Assembly (NCBI GenBank): GCA_009773375.1
Contig: WRPH01000033.1
Coordinates: 28,845-80,375, forward strand
DNA from: Paracoccaceae bacterium
GTDB taxonomy: Bacteria > Pseudomonadota > Alphaproteobacteria > Rhodobacterales > Rhodobacteraceae
Reading direction: 5' to 3'
DNA: 51,531 bases
Each line of letters starts with the position of its first letter. Position 1 is the first letter of the stretch. Position numbers and translations under genes: made by a program. Positions 50,916-51,531 of this stretch are shown piece after piece. Below the pieces are notes generated by a model. It worked only from the letters and a program-made list of their open reading frames with translations. It searched no databases and was not told the origin of the DNA.

Positions 50916-51358
50916 AAGACTATCAAAAACCGCGCAATACGCGGCGGGAATCGCTGACCGTTGTCGATCGCTTTCGCGGCGGCAAGTTGGTGCCTGTCAT
51001 GGCCGTTCCGGTGCGTCCCAATGAGGGCGGCATGCTTTCGCAGTCGATTACTATGGAACTCGATCCGGTGGCGGGCCGTCTGTTGACGCCTGTTTACGGC
51101 GAACTTACTTCCGTGTTCGTCCCGGTCCAAGCGATTGACGCTCTTAAAGACCCCGAAGCCGCATACGCGGGTATGACCGAGGTTCTCCGTGAAAAGCTTC
51201 TGTCGGGAAATCCGCTTTTCGTGATGGAAGTTGAAAACGAAATCACCAAGCGGTGCGGCATCACGCCCAAATCTATTGGTGGCGTGAAAATGGTTAGCCA
51301 AACTATCGGTATCGCGCATAACGCGGCTGTTAACCATCTTCGGCAGTTGAAAATCTGA
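50912..51358 (+). CDS. N-terminal part of a microvirus major capsid protein (VP1), truncated
   Basis: The 148-residue protein begins MKDYQKPRNTRRESLTVVDR and includes MAVPVRPNEGGMLSQSITME and LDPVAGRLLTPVYGELTSVF, as I recall from the start of alphaproteobacterial microvirus capsids, which are around 500 residues. It stops after HLRQLKI, and the next bases form a terminator rather than more capsid sequence in any frame I examined. The capsid jelly roll cannot be complete, so no virion can be built from this copy. It could be a decayed gene or a kept fragment. Confidence 0.68.
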   Translation: MKDYQKPRNTRRESLTVVDRFRGGKLVPVMAVPVRPNEGGMLSQSITMELDPVAGRLLTPVYGELTSVFVPVQAIDALKDPEAAYAGMTEVLREKLLSGNPLFVMEVENEITKRCGITPKSIGGVKMVSQTIGIAHNAAVNHLRQLKI

Positions 51359-51370
51359 TCTGAAATTCAG

Positions 51371-51399
51371 CGGCGCGGTCCTGTGGATCGCGCCGTTTT
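51371..51399 (+). terminator. Terminator after the truncated capsid gene
   Basis: An 11-bp stem CGGCGCGGTCC / GGATCGCGCCG with one G-U pair and a TGT loop, followed by TTTT. It lies 12 bases after the stop and closes the phage transcript. Confidence 0.85.
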
Positions 51400-51433
51400 G
51401 CTTTGCTGCAGCAAGCGCGCGAATGCAAAAAAC

Positions 51434-51531
51434 GTAAGCGTCCGGCCTGACCGCTCTGCCGCGGGGTGAGAGTGTGGGATAGTGTCCACCATTGATAGTG
51501 GACACTATGGTGATGACGTGGCGCGTCGGAC
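51434..51531 (+). mobile_element. Possible left end of an IS66-family element
   Basis: GTAAGCGTCCGG at 51434 resembles the GTAA-starting terminal repeats of IS66-family elements. An ATG at 51507 (MVMTWRVG) runs off the window edge and could begin the small tnpA accessory gene. Only 98 bases are visible, so the call is weak. Confidence 0.3.
51479..51508. repeat. 11-bp perfect inverted repeat
   Basis: ATAGTGTCCAC (51479-51489) and GTGGACACTAT (51498-51508) with an 8-base spacer, directly before an ATG at 51507. It may be an operator or mRNA hairpin of the gene that leaves the window. Confidence 0.75.

Larger units (their letters stand above)
49497..51399 (+). mobile_element. Partial microvirus (ssDNA phage) provirus
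   Basis: Five plus-strand genes are packed with four-base overlaps or one-base junctions: a 39-residue membrane peptide, a 79-residue protein, a VP2-like pilot protein, a 33-residue basic protein and a capsid N-terminus. A hairpin with AAGCCC / GGGCTT (49537-49542 / 49549-49554) precedes the first gene. Codon use is more T-rich at third positions than in host genes. The replication initiator (VP4) and most of the capsid are missing, so this is a remnant. The family assignment is from memory of alphaproteobacterial microvirus proteins. Confidence 0.75.

Noticed and set aside
51479..51508. Inverted repeat as the right-hand dif site of the provirus
   Set aside because: It has an 8-base spacer and lacks the CATAA/TTATG arms, so it does not fit XerCD sites.
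1..51531. CRISPR arrays or rRNA genes
   Set aside because: No regularly spaced repeats and no rRNA-like sequence were seen anywhere in the window.

Overview
The window is a GC-rich chromosomal segment of an alphaproteobacterium, most likely a member of the Rhodobacteraceae. The evidence is the CO-dehydrogenase-type operon, the Entner-Doudoroff-type sugar genes, the double-length dCTP deaminase, the rpmF-plsX-fabH-ihfA-merR cluster, an OlsB-like acyltransferase and Rhodobacter-style four-base gene overlaps. All assignments were made by reading the sequence; no database search was run.

Layout. 1-1.5 kb: the end of a molybdenum hydroxylase operon (coxL partial, coxM). 1.6-2.4 kb: a possible structured small RNA and an HNH nuclease gene. 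2.4-7.25 kb (minus): an arsenic operon (arsA, an arsR-arsC fusion, an arsenical-type GAPDH, arsJ). 7.3-11.4 kb: an intergenic region with tandem direct repeats and a LacI-type operator, then zwf-pgl-pgi. 11.4-19 kb (minus): ridA, two glycine tRNAs, a fasciclin / anti-sigma / ECF sigma module, a RACo-like ferredoxin-ASKHA protein with a cupin and a class III CoA-transferase, dcd, and tRNA-Pro. 19-23.3 kb (minus): merR-like, ihfA, fabH, plsX, rpmF, yceD. 23.5-26.7 kb (plus): bamE, an olsB-like gene with an in-frame duplication, and an ABC-F gene. 26.7-28.7 kb (minus): a secreted hypothetical protein and an aromatic-amino-acid-type decarboxylase. 28.7-32.8 kb (plus): a cysteine-rich leader peptide, then cysS-cimA and a squalene/phytoene-synthase-like gene. 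32.9-35 kb (minus): a sulfotransferase-like gene broken by a stop codon and an MFS transporter. 35-44.2 kb: alkA-like, an esterase, glk with a LacI regulator, a LysR / phytanoyl-CoA dioxygenase pair, a TehA-like protein, DUF502 and psuK-psuG. 44.3-49.4 kb: rpsB-tsf, a LuxR solo, a FAD oxidoreductase and rpe. 49.47-51.4 kb: a dif-like site followed by a partial microvirus (ssDNA phage) provirus, ending near a possible IS66-family end.

How the genes work together. Zwf, Pgl, Pgi, Glk and Rpe form the upper glucose-6-phosphate and pentose-phosphate part of central metabolism; LacI-type operators suggest sugar-responsive control. The arsenic genes fit arsenate removal by reduction (ArsC domain) and by forming 1-arseno-3-phosphoglycerate with GAPDH for export by ArsJ. 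ArsA has no partner permease in view.

The observation I rate highest is a 14-residue peptide with three cysteine codons directly upstream of cysS. Its start codon falls at the predicted transcription start, so it could be a leaderless cysteine-sensing leader. Second is the compact microvirus remnant beside a dif-like sequence, with a capsid gene cut to about its first 148 codons and closed by its own terminator.
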